Notes: generated by a model from the sequence alone, not told the origin. A DNA stretch of 64,000 nucleotides from Anisakis pegreffii (GCA_035041965.1 JAPYMA010001878.1:1-64000), one strand, 5' to 3'; positions 11,820 to 22,695 are shown, counted from the stretch's first letter. Numbers and translations are program-made.

Positions 11820-12195
11820 TTTTTTTGGTTACTCCTTGAAGTGTTGATGATTTTCCGACGTCATCTCAAGTATCTGAACCGCTCATTCCCAGACCTTGCA
11901 ACTGAGTTGATCAATGTATACAAGGAATTAGCAATTTCAGGAGCACCCCATTTCAGTTTCGGTGTTGCACGTCAACATGTCTTTTTCCCTCTTCCATCAG
12001 TTTCTCCGAAATCTCCGGTTTCGAAAATGTGTATGTTTTTGGGGGCGATTTTGCTGATTATTCGGATATTGTCGACGATTTCTACATATTCATGCAGGGA
12101 TACTTTATATTGTTCGTTCAGCAATTTTGTTGATGCTCTCCGAAGTATCTTTTCACTAGAGGGCGATTTGCTCATCACAGCGATTCGACTGCATT
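11820..12195. repeat. Diverged repeat shared with 58840-58990
   Basis: GCTCATTCC, TTGATC(A/G)ATGTATACAA and ATCAGGA/TTCAGGA-GCACCA occur in the same order near 11880-11960 and 58900-58975. By eye roughly two thirds of bases match. An ATG-started 118-codon frame (11841-12197) lies here but resembles nothing I know. Confidence 0.35.
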
Positions 12196-12402
12196 GAATT
12201 TAGATACGATGCACTTCTCAACTGTATCGTTCAGTCATCGATTCACATGCGTCTCTTCTTGATTCAAGCTGATGATAATGCCAATGAAGAGTATCTTACC
12301 CATATAATCAGCTATCATTCCTATAAACATATCACATCCTCACGCTCTAGTCTCCAGCAGAAGCAAAAGTTCCAAATCAGATTTTCCTTCCGATGATAGA
12401 AT

Positions 12403-12556
12403 TCGAAACAGCTGATTAGAGGTCGAAACATTTTATAGAGACGTGCTCTCAATACAAGAGAATTTCGCAGTAGACTTCTGAAAGCAGTGCGTCAAAAAAT
12501 GTCAAGCGATGTTCCAGTCTCTGTAAAATGTTTCCACCTCTGATCAGCTATTTCAA
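12403..12556. repeat. Foldback (MITE-like) element with 40-bp arms
   Basis: The left arm 12403-12442 (core GAAACATTTTATAGAGAC) is the inverse of 12517-12556 (GTCTCTGTAAAATGTTTC), with a few mismatches and about 74 bases between. No clear target duplication found. It contains no open frame. Confidence 0.7.
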
Positions 12557-12894
12557 AACACTCGAGGCTCATAGAACGCTACCGAAAGCAAACACCCTCT
12601 CCCCGTCCAACGATTTTTAACTCACCTATCTCTATCAAAATGGCTAAGGTTATTTTTAATTCAGTTACAAAGCCGTTTTTAATTGATTTTCATCGGATTT
12701 ATACCGATAGATTTTGATGGTATTTGATTATATCTTTCCCCAACGAGAATAGACGCTCCACCGGTGTTCCAGAAGGCAAATTCACAGATCCTAATCTCAT
12801 TAGCATGTATAATCAGCATATACTGCACCCCCTTTCACAATTCAACGTGAGTTTTACTACCTCCACACCTGCATTTCTTGTGCGCATTACATTC

Positions 12895-13150
12895 CACCAA
12901 TCGAACCCACTTTACTCTAAACGCAAATGATTCCATTGAATCGATGTTGAAAATGCATGTGTTCTATTGGAAGATCACTTCAGAAGTGAATTGCTTATTT
13001 GTGATTAAGAGGAGAACAGTCACATCAATTATCACTCTGGAACAATTAATACCGCACGGTCACTGCAGCACATGCAAGACCATCACTTTTTTCGTTGTTT
13101 CATTAGAAAAAAATCACTGGCAACATTTCTCTATTACCAATGAGTTGAAA
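12895..13150. repeat. Dispersed repeat family A, copy 3
   Basis: Diverged copy of 10395-10683 in the same orientation; it includes the shared endings CTGGCAACATTTCTCTATTACC and ACTGCA(G/A)CACATGC. A 113-codon ORF crosses it but is not coding-like. Confidence 0.6.
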
Positions 13151-14489
13151 ATACACAACCTCATCATAAGTTCATCACAATTATGTTTTTTAAATCACTA
13201 CTTCGGGGGAATTTTTTAATTCAGTTCCACCGTTTCTTCGCTCATTTTTACTTAACCTGTTAAAGTTACCGTTTTAAAGAGTTTTTTGAAGTTCCATTGT
13301 CAGTATCATGGATTCACTGAATGCTCATTATCACAATATGAATGTCATTGGAAATGTTCTGCAAATGCAAAAGTAGTGATGATAACTCAACGTTCCATTG
13401 TACTCATGTTTACTTACGTTATATTCTGCTTGAGGCCACATGTTTTGTCAATATGGATCGTTCAGTCAACTCCTAATAATTCCCATCCAATGAATTTCAG
13501 CTTTAACACCCATCAACCGATTATGAAATTTAATGTGGGATGTGATATTGACCCTTTGAAGAGCACTTATAAACTCTTTATTCAACGATCAACAAACGTA
13601 TCAAATATTCCAATGAATTAATGCGATGGATTAATCAACAAAAACCAATCGTTACTTGCGGGTTATTGAAATTACATGAATAATGAATGAAAACATTCAG
13701 AAATGAGAGACGACTAAGCATTCAAAATCAAAGCGAATTCACGACAAAAAGCTTCGGAATTCGAAAGAAAAAACTCATTTCAATGCTCAAAATCAACTTA
13801 TATTTCGTATAGTTCGCGCTGAAAAGACATAAACATTTGAAAACGATAACAAGGAATGTTACACAGTTGATGTTTTGTTTATCAAAGGAGACAAACCAAC
13901 AACTATGTGAGAGTAGATACATGACAATATAGAAATCAAATATCAAATCTCGAAAAATGCCATATACAGAAATAATAAATACACAAAAGTTGATAGATTC
14001 AAATCAGCAATGGAAAGTTGAAAAAGGTAATTCAGGAACAGAAACAAAACAACAAACGAACGGTATAAAACTGAAAATACGAAAAAATTTCCTGTGCATG
14101 CACCTGCGTATACAATTCGAATAAAACAGAAAAATGACAAAACTTGGCAGACAAACGAATAAAAACGTGATTTTGAAGTTTCTGAAAACGCGAAAAACAG
14201 CGAATGTTTTCAACATTGCCGTCGTTTATAGTGCAAGATCAATCGAATACATTCAAGATCAGTCAACCGAAAACATCATTCCATACGTTAAATTGCGTTA
14301 TCTTGAGTAGCACTTATCCCCTACATCTTATGAAGCATAGAAAGCCGATAAGAATCTGAAAATAAACGGAACGAAAGAACAAAAAATGCAAATTTGCCTT
14401 TGTGCCAAATGTGGCAACCTGTCACCGATAAACACATTGACTTACCTTTCAAAAGCGAGAATTTGAAAATTTCCAGAAAAAACCGTCAC
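13151..14489. other. No recognised gene
   Basis: AT-rich sequence with short frames only. No clear structure, except A-rich runs on the plus strand near 14010-14170. Confidence 0.6.
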
Positions 14490-14965
14490 AAACGACCCCG
14501 CCTAACCGTTTTTTGGGGCCCACTGACCGCTAGGCGGGCGCCGTAGTGCCGTTTTGCGACCAGGGGCCCAGAAAAGGAAAGCCTAACTTCCAGTTGAACG
14601 AATCTTTGGGTAGAAAATGCCTTGTCAACCCTGAATAGCCCGAGTTAACAAGCCATTTAATTACCCAAAGCACCAGATCGACGGCTGTCATTTGATTAGC
14701 ACAAACACCTTCCCAAACCCGCCCAATTCTCGCGAAGACACTGACAGCCTCGAACTCTGGTTGGAACTGGAAATCAGGTGAATACTGCCTAGCTAATGAA
14801 TGCCTCGCCGTAACTAGTGATTCAAATTTCATTATACAAAAAATAACGTTTGACTGATCCGTCCGTAAACAGTGCATAACCCTACACATGCGACAGTCAT
14901 TCACTAGCCGGACAGCACCGATTGAAAGAGTTCTTATAACCACACGAAGGTGGCTGGAAGACGAA
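14490..14965. other. GC-richer island of unknown origin
   Basis: Base composition jumps relative to its flanks. It opens with a perfect 8-bp inverted repeat, CCCGCCTA (14497-14504) and TAGGCGGG (14531-14538), around a GGGGCCC core. The minus strand is open for 137 codons (14530-14943), but the first codon is not ATG and I recognise no domain. Probably a decayed mobile element. Confidence 0.35.
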
Positions 14966-15794
14966 GTTCCTCAAGAGCTCTTTCAAAAATGAAAAACAAC
15001 AATAACAATAAACAAATAACAACAACAAAAAGAGACAAACAAACAACAACAAAAATAAACGAAAAATAACAACACCTCCCTCCCCAAAACTTTTACACTT
15101 TTCATATAAATCACATCAAAATGGAAATTTAAAAAAATCACAGCATACGACACATAAAACATCACAACAGATAGCACATATCACGTCACAACGTACAAAA
15201 TATATCGCATAACGACATATATCACAACACATCATGCAACTTATCACATATATTTAAGCATTAACAAAAAAGCAGACATCACGACACTAGTCTTCACGAC
15301 AATTAATTCGTCTCCACTGCGGCAAACTGACGAATCCAACACATAGAGTAGAATACTGCTCTGAAGTACTAAATTTGTTATCATCAGATAAAACCATGGA
15401 ATAATATTTCTAATAATTATAGCATATGATTCATTCGGAATGAATCCAACGGAACACATGCAATTAACCTAAATGACTGAGTTCCGTTACCTAATCTGTT
15501 AATGCGTTCAAAACAAGAAACTAATGAAGGATAAACAAAATATACGGGAAGCATAGATTCATTGCACAGCATGCATTTGGAAGAAAACTTAAGCATGAAA
15601 AGAGGGATATGATAGCAAAGAAGAAAGCTATGCAGATTTTAATAAAACTCATCGAGTTTCAAATGAAATCAAAAGCCGTTGAATATTCTAATTTTACGAA
15701 GCAGGGATATCCTGTGGCTAAGCGTTTATAGAGTCTCTTAAAAGAGACGATATGTTAAAAAAGAAATGAACAAAATTTGGTTTATTATCTCGGT

Positions 15795-15810
15795 GGCCCT
15801 AAAGAGGGCC
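15795..15810 (-). promoter_or_regulatory. Histone-type 3' stem-loop motif
   Basis: On the minus strand the sequence reads CCCAAC-GGCCCT-CTTT-AGGGCC-ACC. This fits the metazoan histone mRNA 3' element: a 6-bp stem starting GG and ending CC, a 4-base loop, CAAC before and ACC after. Loop CTTT departs from the usual UUUC/UUUA. AATAAA lies close on both sides (minus strand). No histone reading frame precedes it on that strand, so it is an orphan or a chance match. Confidence 0.45.
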
Positions 15811-15964
15811 GTTGGGTTTTATTGGGTCGAAACCCAGCCACTGCGCAACCTCAGATCCTAGTGTCTGCAAAAAAGCGTTGCCTAAGAAACATTCCCTGCT
15901 CAAAAAAAACAATTGTGGGGTAAACAACTGATAAATCAAGGATAAAAAGATTCTGAACTCATAA

Positions 15965-17215
15965 ATACATAAGGAAATATTTTCCAACTTATTACCTTTC
16001 CGTGATGAACCAACTGCAGCGACTGCTGAACGATCAATCTGAACCGGCTATTCCGTCGTTGAACCAGCATTCATACACCCAGTCGAATGCCATCCAGTGA
16101 ATGAAAGTTTTAAATATTAGCAATTACAATATACTCATATGCTTATAACCAAACAACTCAAATAAAAAGAAAAGAATGTCACAAAATGATTCCTATTATT
16201 TTGAATGGTTGCTTGACTGGCCAGAGACATAGACACCACATTTATCTAGAACCCGAGGTCACCCGCCGCTGTCCATGAAAACATGGAAGTTTGACGGTAC
16301 GGATGCCGGGTTCACCCGGAATCGGGATAGAATTTCTCCTTGGGTTATCAGCCCATTCACCCAGACACACTGCATTCGCACACCTACAGGGAGCTAGAAA
16401 ATGCAGTGTCTATATCTGCGACCCGACAGACAATGGATCAACTAAACTTAGGAATCATTCAGTGAACATTCTCACCTACTTCATGGAACTAATGTCCACG
16501 GAAAAACGAGTAAATAATAAATAAGGAAATACTGATTAATTTACTAACTTTCCGTGATGAACCAATTGATACGGCTGCTCAGCGGTCGATTTGCAACGTC
16601 CATTGTGTTGTTGATCCATTGTCCGTATTCCCAATCCGAATGCCATCGAGTCAATGAAAGTTTTCAATATTAGCGATTTCAATATATCCATAAGCTTGTA
16701 ATGAAACAATAGAAACAAAAATAAGAAAATGTCACAAAACGATTCCTATCCTTTTGAATAGTTGCTTGACTGGCCAGAGACATAGACACCACATTTATCT
16801 AGTACCCGAGGTCACCCGCCGCTGTCCATGAGAACATGGAAGTTTGACGGTACGGATGCCGGGTTCACCCGGAACCGGGATAGGATTTCTCCTTGGGTTA
16901 TCAGCCCATTCTCCCAGACACACTGCATTCGCACACCTACAGGGAGCTAGAAAATGCAGTGTATATGTCTCGGACCCGCCTAACAATGGAACAACACCTA
17001 TGAATCATTCCGTGAACTAAAGTCAAAGAAAAAGGAATAAATAATACATGAGGAAATATTTATCATCACCTTCCCTCGATGAACCAATTGCTGCGTTGAT
17101 TCGAATCGCCCATTACGTTGTTGATCCATCATCCATCCTCTCAATAGAATGCCATCGAGTGCATGAAAGTTGCTAATATTAGCAATTGGAATATACCTAT
17201 ACGCCTGGATTATAT
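15965..17215. repeat. 552-bp tandem array, 2.3 copies, with hairpin-rich core
   Basis: GCTTGACTGGCCAGAGACAT at 16211 recurs at 16763. The unit's left part (GATGAACCAA..., GAATGCCATC) occurs three times, near 16000, 16555 and 17080. A core of about 210 bases (16201-16409 vs 16753-16961) differs at only about 6 sites, while the flanks are near 80% identical. Each core holds three perfect hairpins: TCCATG/CATGGA (16272-16287), CCGGGT/ACCCGG (16306-16319) and CACTGCATT/AATGCAGTG (16368-16408). No frame is conserved. The core may be a structured RNA or the functional end of a mobile element. Confidence 0.85.
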
Positions 17216-17479
17216 CTATACGAATATATCTATACCTGCCATTCGGATGGATTTTTTAAAGTCTTAAAGTCATCAACTAACTTATTAGCATCTATGACAG
17301 ACAATAACTGCACTGGCAAGGGAAATAAGGATGTCATCATAGAAGTGTATGAATGCCATCATGACACTAGCTAATAGATAAGCTTCGGCGAGTAACCACA
17401 AACACCAGAGAGATTTCCCTATATAATGCATTTAGCAACATTGAACTGAGTGAAGCAATTTCATATGTGCAAGCCAATG

Positions 17480-18030
17480 ATCAACCCGATTATAATTCCC
17501 CCCTGTTAAGAGAAAGTGAGCACAGTGAGTCCGGGAACCCTCGTTACCTGAGCAAATGCACGAATACACTACTCAGGCCAATTTACGCGCATTCCTTATC
17601 CCCGGTCAAATCGGCGCCTTTCCCGGGCCGGGAACGCCCGTAATATGTTTCGAAGAATGAATGCCAGCGGCACTCGGGTTCATGTCGCTGGCATATTTTT
17701 AAGTATTTCTCCCCGATTCACCGAGACTGCCGGTAGGCGGGGAACGCCTGTCGCATGACCTAAACCTAGCCCCTCTTGTTGGCAGCTCGACGGGTTGGGA
17801 TCACCCACGCAATCGAAGTATGCTTTTTTAAAATGAACATTAACTGCTCACATGATATCGCATTCAACTCAGTTCAGCTGTCACTAAACAACACTACAAG
17901 GAAGACGTTCTTCGAATCACCACCTAGCGGCTCGACTCTTCGGGCGAGTGGTCCAGGCGAACTTTCCAGACCTACCGCTAACTTCATGAGGCTATTCATA
18001 CCCTACGTTTGTGGAACTCATTTTTGAGGG
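17480..18030. other. GC-rich unassigned segment with stem-loop
   Basis: It stands out by composition. ATGCCAGCG (about 17660) pairs perfectly with CGCTGGCAT (about 17685) around a 16-base loop and is followed by a T run. The words GGGAACGCC and GGGGAACGCC resemble those of the GC island at 21600. A 83-codon plus-strand ORF (17776-18027) shows no known domain. Confidence 0.35.
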
Positions 18031-18725
18031 GATGGTTTTGTTTTTTAAAATGCCAGTGCAGCTATTCAAAGCTAAACTAAAAAACTCATAATGCTTCTCC
18101 TCCCACTCACCTATCTAATGGACCTAAGGTCTATCAAAAAAGGAAAATAATAAAAAAAAGTATCAAATTAACTGGCCTCTATTGTCGGTGAAGATTTGTC
18201 GCCGCGAAAAGTTGTCCACCAATTTCAACGTCCATTGAGGAACTGAAATATATGTAACAGTTGGAAATAAGGATCTATCAGAGCGCATTAAAAAAAACGC
18301 ATTCGGTGAGCCGAGAAAGTCGTCAACAACGAAGAGAAACGAAAACATTTCAATCACCTCTTGCGAAACTCAACATTCTTAAGATATTTCATCAAAAACC
18401 TGAAGAACCTAGCTTATTGTCAGCATCACTATCGTTCCATCGAATGAGGAACGATACTGAAAAGCAAAACTGATGAATGCCAAATCTGCGATACTTACAT
18501 TCAATCGAATAACTTATGTCCTAATTAAAAAGAACAAAAAAATGACGGTAAAATGCAAATTCATCGCTGATAAAGCAACTTTTCAGGAGAGAGCTCAATT
18601 ATACTTCCGAAATATGCTGAATGCGTTAATTTCACACAAATTAATTATCATTTGCGCAATTAATGTGAGTAATTAATCACATAATTAAAGATAATTAGTC
18701 TATATATCGAAAAAAATTGAATATA

Positions 18726-18754
18726 TGAACGTGAACGTGAACGTGAACGTGAAC
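18726..18754. repeat. GTGAAC hexamer microsatellite
   Basis: About five units of the hexamer GAACGT. Simple repeat. Confidence 0.85.
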
Positions 18755-18900
18755 TGAGCGAACCAATAGTTCGTAGTGGAAAGAATCACTTCGGTATCGC
18801 TGTGTTTAGTTTGTAACGGTATACTGCAGTGGAAAACTGAGAGCGAACATGGCTCATACCACAGCCGTTAACCCTATGATTATGCTACCTATCAGAGTCC

Positions 18901-19254
18901 TTATCGATGAAACAGCAAAATGGTATCTGTTACAGGGTACACATATTGAGAGCCATCAGTCATAGGATTCTGATTAGTGTAAGGTGAGTCTTGTTGGTAT
19001 GCAGTTGGTTGTTCGCCTTGCTGGTACGTTGGATACAGTTGTGGTTGTTGTTGTTGCTGTTGAGATTGAGAGCCATTGCCCCAGTAAGAATTGTAAGTAT
19101 TCGCTGGACTTGTGTTTGTATACGGAGAGTTGTTAGCTCCTAACACTGTACTGCCGTCTTGCGCATATTGAGCGATACACGATGCTGAATATGACAAAGC
19201 GTTGTCTCCAGCAGAACCAAGCGTTGTTATTTGTTTTATCGTTACTGTATATTT
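18901..19254 (-). CDS. Possible terminal exon of a Q/N/Y-rich protein
   Basis: Minus-strand open stretch of about 117 codons ending in TAA at 18901-18903, preceded by an acceptor-like AAATATACAG at about 19255. There is no ATG, so it can only be an internal or last exon. The first 30 residues are mixed (IKQITTLGSAGDNALSYSAS); the rest is prion-like (NSYWGN, six Q in a row, YPTYQQG, SPYTNQN), as in C-termini of KH or RRM RNA-binding proteins. I found no upstream exons on this strand, so a retrocopy fragment is equally possible. Confidence 0.4.
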   Translation of the reverse strand, partial: KYTVTIKQITTLGSAGDNALSYSASCIAQYAQDGSTVLGANNSPYTNTSPANTYNSYWGNGSQSQQQQQQPQLYPTYQQGEQPTAYQQDSPYTNQNPMTDGSQYVYPVTDTILLFHR

Positions 19255-19850
19255 TTATTATTATATTACTTGTTATATGATTAATTAACATGATCAGTTG
19301 AGATTTCAGATGGTATTGAGTTAGTTTATGAAATTAACATTACCAATAATAACATTGAGAAACTGTTATAAACAGTATCATAAGAATTTGCATTAGTAAT
19401 GATATGGGGATAAGCATAAGTATAGCAGTGCTCGCTTATAGGGCATGAGGTATCGCTCTGATTGCACTTAAAATAATTACTTATTAAAGGAACTTTTGAT
19501 TGATTAAAAAATTGCTGGCTAGGATTGGATCATTTAAATTTGAAATTGTGAATCATCATTATGTGTCTTATGATGTTATGAATTTGCCGCTGTTGCCCCT
19601 GTTCCCTGAGCTGATGTTTCCTTGAACCTCTTGAGGTGGCTGCCCTCTCCCGATGATTGATAAGATTCCCCCGTCCCCCCTTGAATGAAATTAACTCTTA
19701 CTAACTTAACTTTACTAACTTTAACTTACTTTAGGACTAACAATATTCCTCTTCCTCAGGTTGTGGGCTAGGTGATAACTAACATTTTGATGAGATAGTG
19801 ACAAAATTGATAGTGAATACTAGTTGATGATTGATGTTGAGGTTACGTTC

Positions 19851-20060
19851 CCAGTTCATCCCCGGGTTTGAAGGTGATAAGATAAGAGATTAGTTGATAA
19901 GATTATTAGGTGATAAGATTAGCTAATAGGTGAGCATTCCCAGGTTTGAAGATTGATAAGACAGGTGAAAGATTAGTTACGTTCCCGATTCATGTCTAGG
20001 TTTTGAAGGGGTGATAAGATGAGCGGATAAGTGAGTATTCCCAGCACTTGTAGTGGGTTG
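19851..20060. repeat. Degenerate ~126-bp repeat with GATAAG cluster
   Basis: GTTACGTTCCC...TTCAT...TTTGAAGG...TGATAAGAT starts near 19851 and again near 19977. TGATAAG or a close form appears at least six times within 170 bases, and once more near 19655. Confidence 0.6.
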
Positions 20061-20338
20061 TTGCTTGTGAATCCCTCACTCCCCCTAAACTGCTGATTCC
20101 CTCGATTTCGGGTCTCGCTTCTGGTGGTCTGGTCTCCTTCAATACGCGCGATAGTTGGTGGTTGAATATAGCTAACACGTTGGTCGTTTCCTCCTCCTCT
20201 CCTTCGGTGGTTGGTGTGTTGTGGTGTGTTGGTGTTGTGGCTTGGCCTTCTCTCACTTGATTGTACGGTTGTGTTTTCGGGTTTGTTGGTGTTCTGCTGC
20301 TTTCTGCTTCCGGACGTGAGAACCACTGCACTAGACAC
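19973..20338 (-). other. Low-complexity open stretch, unassigned
   Basis: Two overlapping minus-strand frames are free of stops for 121 and 111 codons, rich in T, N, P, E and R (for example SERRPSHNTN). Neither starts with ATG. This is likely compositional bias, or a decayed gene of the neighbouring Polinton-like remnant. Confidence 0.25.
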
Positions 20339-20517
20339 AGCGTCTGCTCAACAGTTCTGCGTTGAAATTGATAGGGCTCAATTCAACTGCACAACTGAAT
20401 TTCATTTGAATATCTTGAAACGCTTAAATTTATACTTGGCAATGCTGCTACAAAGTGATTCTTCCGATTCGTTTTGTAGATAAACTTATGACCGAATTTT
20501 GCATCAGGATTTCGGTG

Positions 20518-20809
20518 TCATTCTAGTTTTGACTGAATCGTATTCGCCTCATGCAATACACTACACATAAATGAAGGAATAGTTTGATGAATTTTGTGGC
20601 ATGGTACTTCATACGTTTCATACTTCTTTTGGAGACACGGGAATATTTCCACACATAAAATTAGCAAACAATTCGACAATTTCACGTATAATCTCTTTCT
20701 CCTTTTTAGAATCGACGTTGCGGAAAAATTGTTCTCTTTCAGGACGACGACGATACGATCTAGCAAACGTATAAATGTCTTCTAAATGTTTCAAAGACGG
20801 TCTATCCAT
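20518..20809 (-). pseudogene. Small ORF downstream of the Polinton ATPase, frameshifted
   Basis: From ATG at 20807-20809 the frame (MDRPSLKHLEDIYTF...) runs 63 codons to a stop at 20618. The alternative frame then continues coding-like to a stop at 20518 (...SFMCSVLHEANTIQ), so one indel near 20620-20635 probably splits a protein of about 100 residues. It is basic, helical-looking and has no domain I know. It lies 46 bases beyond the ATPase stop on the same strand, as compact Polinton genes do. Confidence 0.5.
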
Positions 20810-20855
20810 TCTTCTAATTCGACCACACACAATCGTTTTCAGCACTTACAATAAC

Positions 20856-21481
20856 TCAGTGTTTTATTTTTGGGGTATAAACAACCAGCGGTCCGTCGTC
20901 ATTGAATATACCCGTGAAAAGACGTTTGTATTCGTCTGTAGATGGATGTATGTTGACTAACAAATACGTGTACGGCTTCTTGCAAGCGTCATTGTATGTT
21001 TCTTGCATAGCAATAGCATCACGACCAAAAATTCGTTGTGATAAATCTCGGATCTGCAATCCGTCACTTATATTTCGCATCAGCAAAATGTAATGACAAT
21101 TAATCCGTACATCACTTAATGATGCATTCTGGCATAACAGTATAATTGAACAATTTGAGTGGTGTCCGATTTTGGTGAAAAGATTGGACAGTGTTGTTTT
21201 GTATATTTGTGTCATAAGATCGTCAAGTATTAACATCGTGCATCTTTTGCTTGCAGCTTTTGACTGAATCTGTTGCACCGATGGTACACCTTCAAAAAGT
21301 TCTATCTCTTCGTCTGTCTCTTGAAGCGCCAGTAGATCATCACAGAATGCACCGTAGCACCACTTGATTTGTTCGGGAGCTTATCGATCAGAACATCAGT
21401 CAGAAATTTTCGCATTAAAGTGGACTTTCCACTTGAACTCCCTCCAGAAATTAACAGGTTGAACGGAGCATGAAACTGCAT
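20856..21481 (-). pseudogene. Polinton/Maverick packaging ATPase, frameshifted
   Basis: The ATG at 21479-21481 opens MQFHAPFNLLISGGSSSGKST, with a classic Walker A (GGSSSGKST, about 21425-21455). The frame then shifts near 21375. The second part carries IKWCYGAF, an acidic run, and Walker B (TMLILDDLM, 21215-21245), a likely sensor region (IILLCQN) and ends at 20856. Total about 208 codons, a usual size for the FtsK/HerA-type DNA-packaging ATPases of Polintons. No DNA polymerase, integrase or capsid gene was seen nearby, so this is an isolated, inactivated fragment of a larger element. Confidence 0.72.
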
Positions 21482-21539
21482 TTACCTTCTTATACGACGT
21501 AAATTTTGAAAGTGGGCGTGGCGCTCTACCGTAATTTGT

Positions 21540-21835
21540 GGGCGTTGCTTAGTTACCGTAGTTATGTACCCCGGAGGTACTACTAAAGTAGTGTTCGTCG
21601 GAGAACGGGGTCCCAGTCGGGGACCCTGACGGAGAACGCGGGGAACGCTCTCCCTCGCGCGATTTGCCCCCCGACCTTTCTGCGGGGACCCCCCTCCCGT
21701 CCATTTTCTCCCCTCGGGCGATCCACTCCCCGACTTTTTCTCGGGAAACCCCACGTCCAGATTCGCTCCCCGATAAGGAGGACGAGCTCCCCGTCCTCCC
21801 CGTCGGGGAGCGAAATTCTTGAAGTAGCTGAATTT
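21540..21835. repeat. GC-rich degenerate repeat island 1
   Basis: About 58-60 bp units containing TTTGCCCCCCGAC, TGCGGGGACCCCC, CCGTCCATTTTCTCCCC recur imperfectly. The related island at 22480-22690 has the same word order. Strong composition contrast with the AT-rich surroundings. Long GC-only open frames here are a side effect of composition. Confidence 0.75.
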
Positions 21836-22479
21836 AGAATGCCCAATATGAATGTTCTACGTCAACTTCCATTTAAAAAAGAGTCAAATATTGCTAAGGG
21901 GGAAATAAACGATGGAAAATGACATTTTTAAAGGATATAATCATAGAGAACGAAAAACTTGATATGAACAATGGTTTCTTAAGTTTCCAACCTGTCATTT
22001 ATATGAAAATTCGTGATTTTGCGCTCATATCAACCGAGTTATTGAACAACTGATTTTGATTTATTTCGATATCAGAAGTTTGAATCCATTATCCACAAAT
22101 ATCAAACAGTTCAAAAATTCTCTTTTCGTTCTACACTAATGACGTTTCCGGTAATTATTGTTGAGGTATTGGATTATTGGGGGCGTGAGTTACTGTGAAA
22201 GTGATACGATATTGGAGATAATAAGATAGGATAAAACTGATAAGATAGAGATGTGAATAAAATAAAACCAATTTATTGTGAGGTTTTTGAATGGTAGCAA
22301 CATATTATTTAAAGCTGTGGTCGTGAGCGCATTATCATTGATAAACGATTTCATTTCACTACCAAAGGAGTAAATCGGGAGGGAAAATTCTGTTTAAAAA
22401 GCTGAAACGGAATTTTCAAAAAACTCCTTTAAAAAAGAAGAAAAATCATTAAAAAATTGAAATTCTGGTAAAAAGTTGA

Positions 22480-22695
22480 GCTGGGATGCTCTCCGTTCTC
22501 TTCGCCGGGAAACACGGGGGCGGTTATTCCCCGACAGGGTCCCCCCCACGTGATTTGCTCCCCGACTTTTTGCAGGGACCCCCTCCCCGTCCAGTTTTCT
22601 TCCCGGAAGACTCCTCCACCCCACGCACTTTGCTCCTCGACTTTTTTGCGGGGTCCCCCATCCACTTTTCTCCCCGCGGTGATCCACCCGTTCAA
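22480..22695. repeat. GC-rich degenerate repeat island 2
   Basis: At least two and a half units of GCTCCCCGACTTTTTGC..GGGACCCCC..CCGTCCA, clearly homologous to island 1. Weaker GC-rich patches of similar style occur near 27500-27640 and 28320-28470. Confidence 0.75.

Noticed and set aside
14655..14675. TTTAATTACCCAA, 13 bases identical to the core of nematode SL1 RNA.
   Set aside because: The rest of the 22-base leader does not match, and no donor (GT) or Sm site follows; taken as chance.
20318..20340. Minus-strand CAGTGGTTCTCA, like a hAT terminal repeat; also CTCAGTGGTGCTCAACTT at 26369.
   Set aside because: The two point in directions that cannot bound one element, and neither has a matching partner or target duplication.
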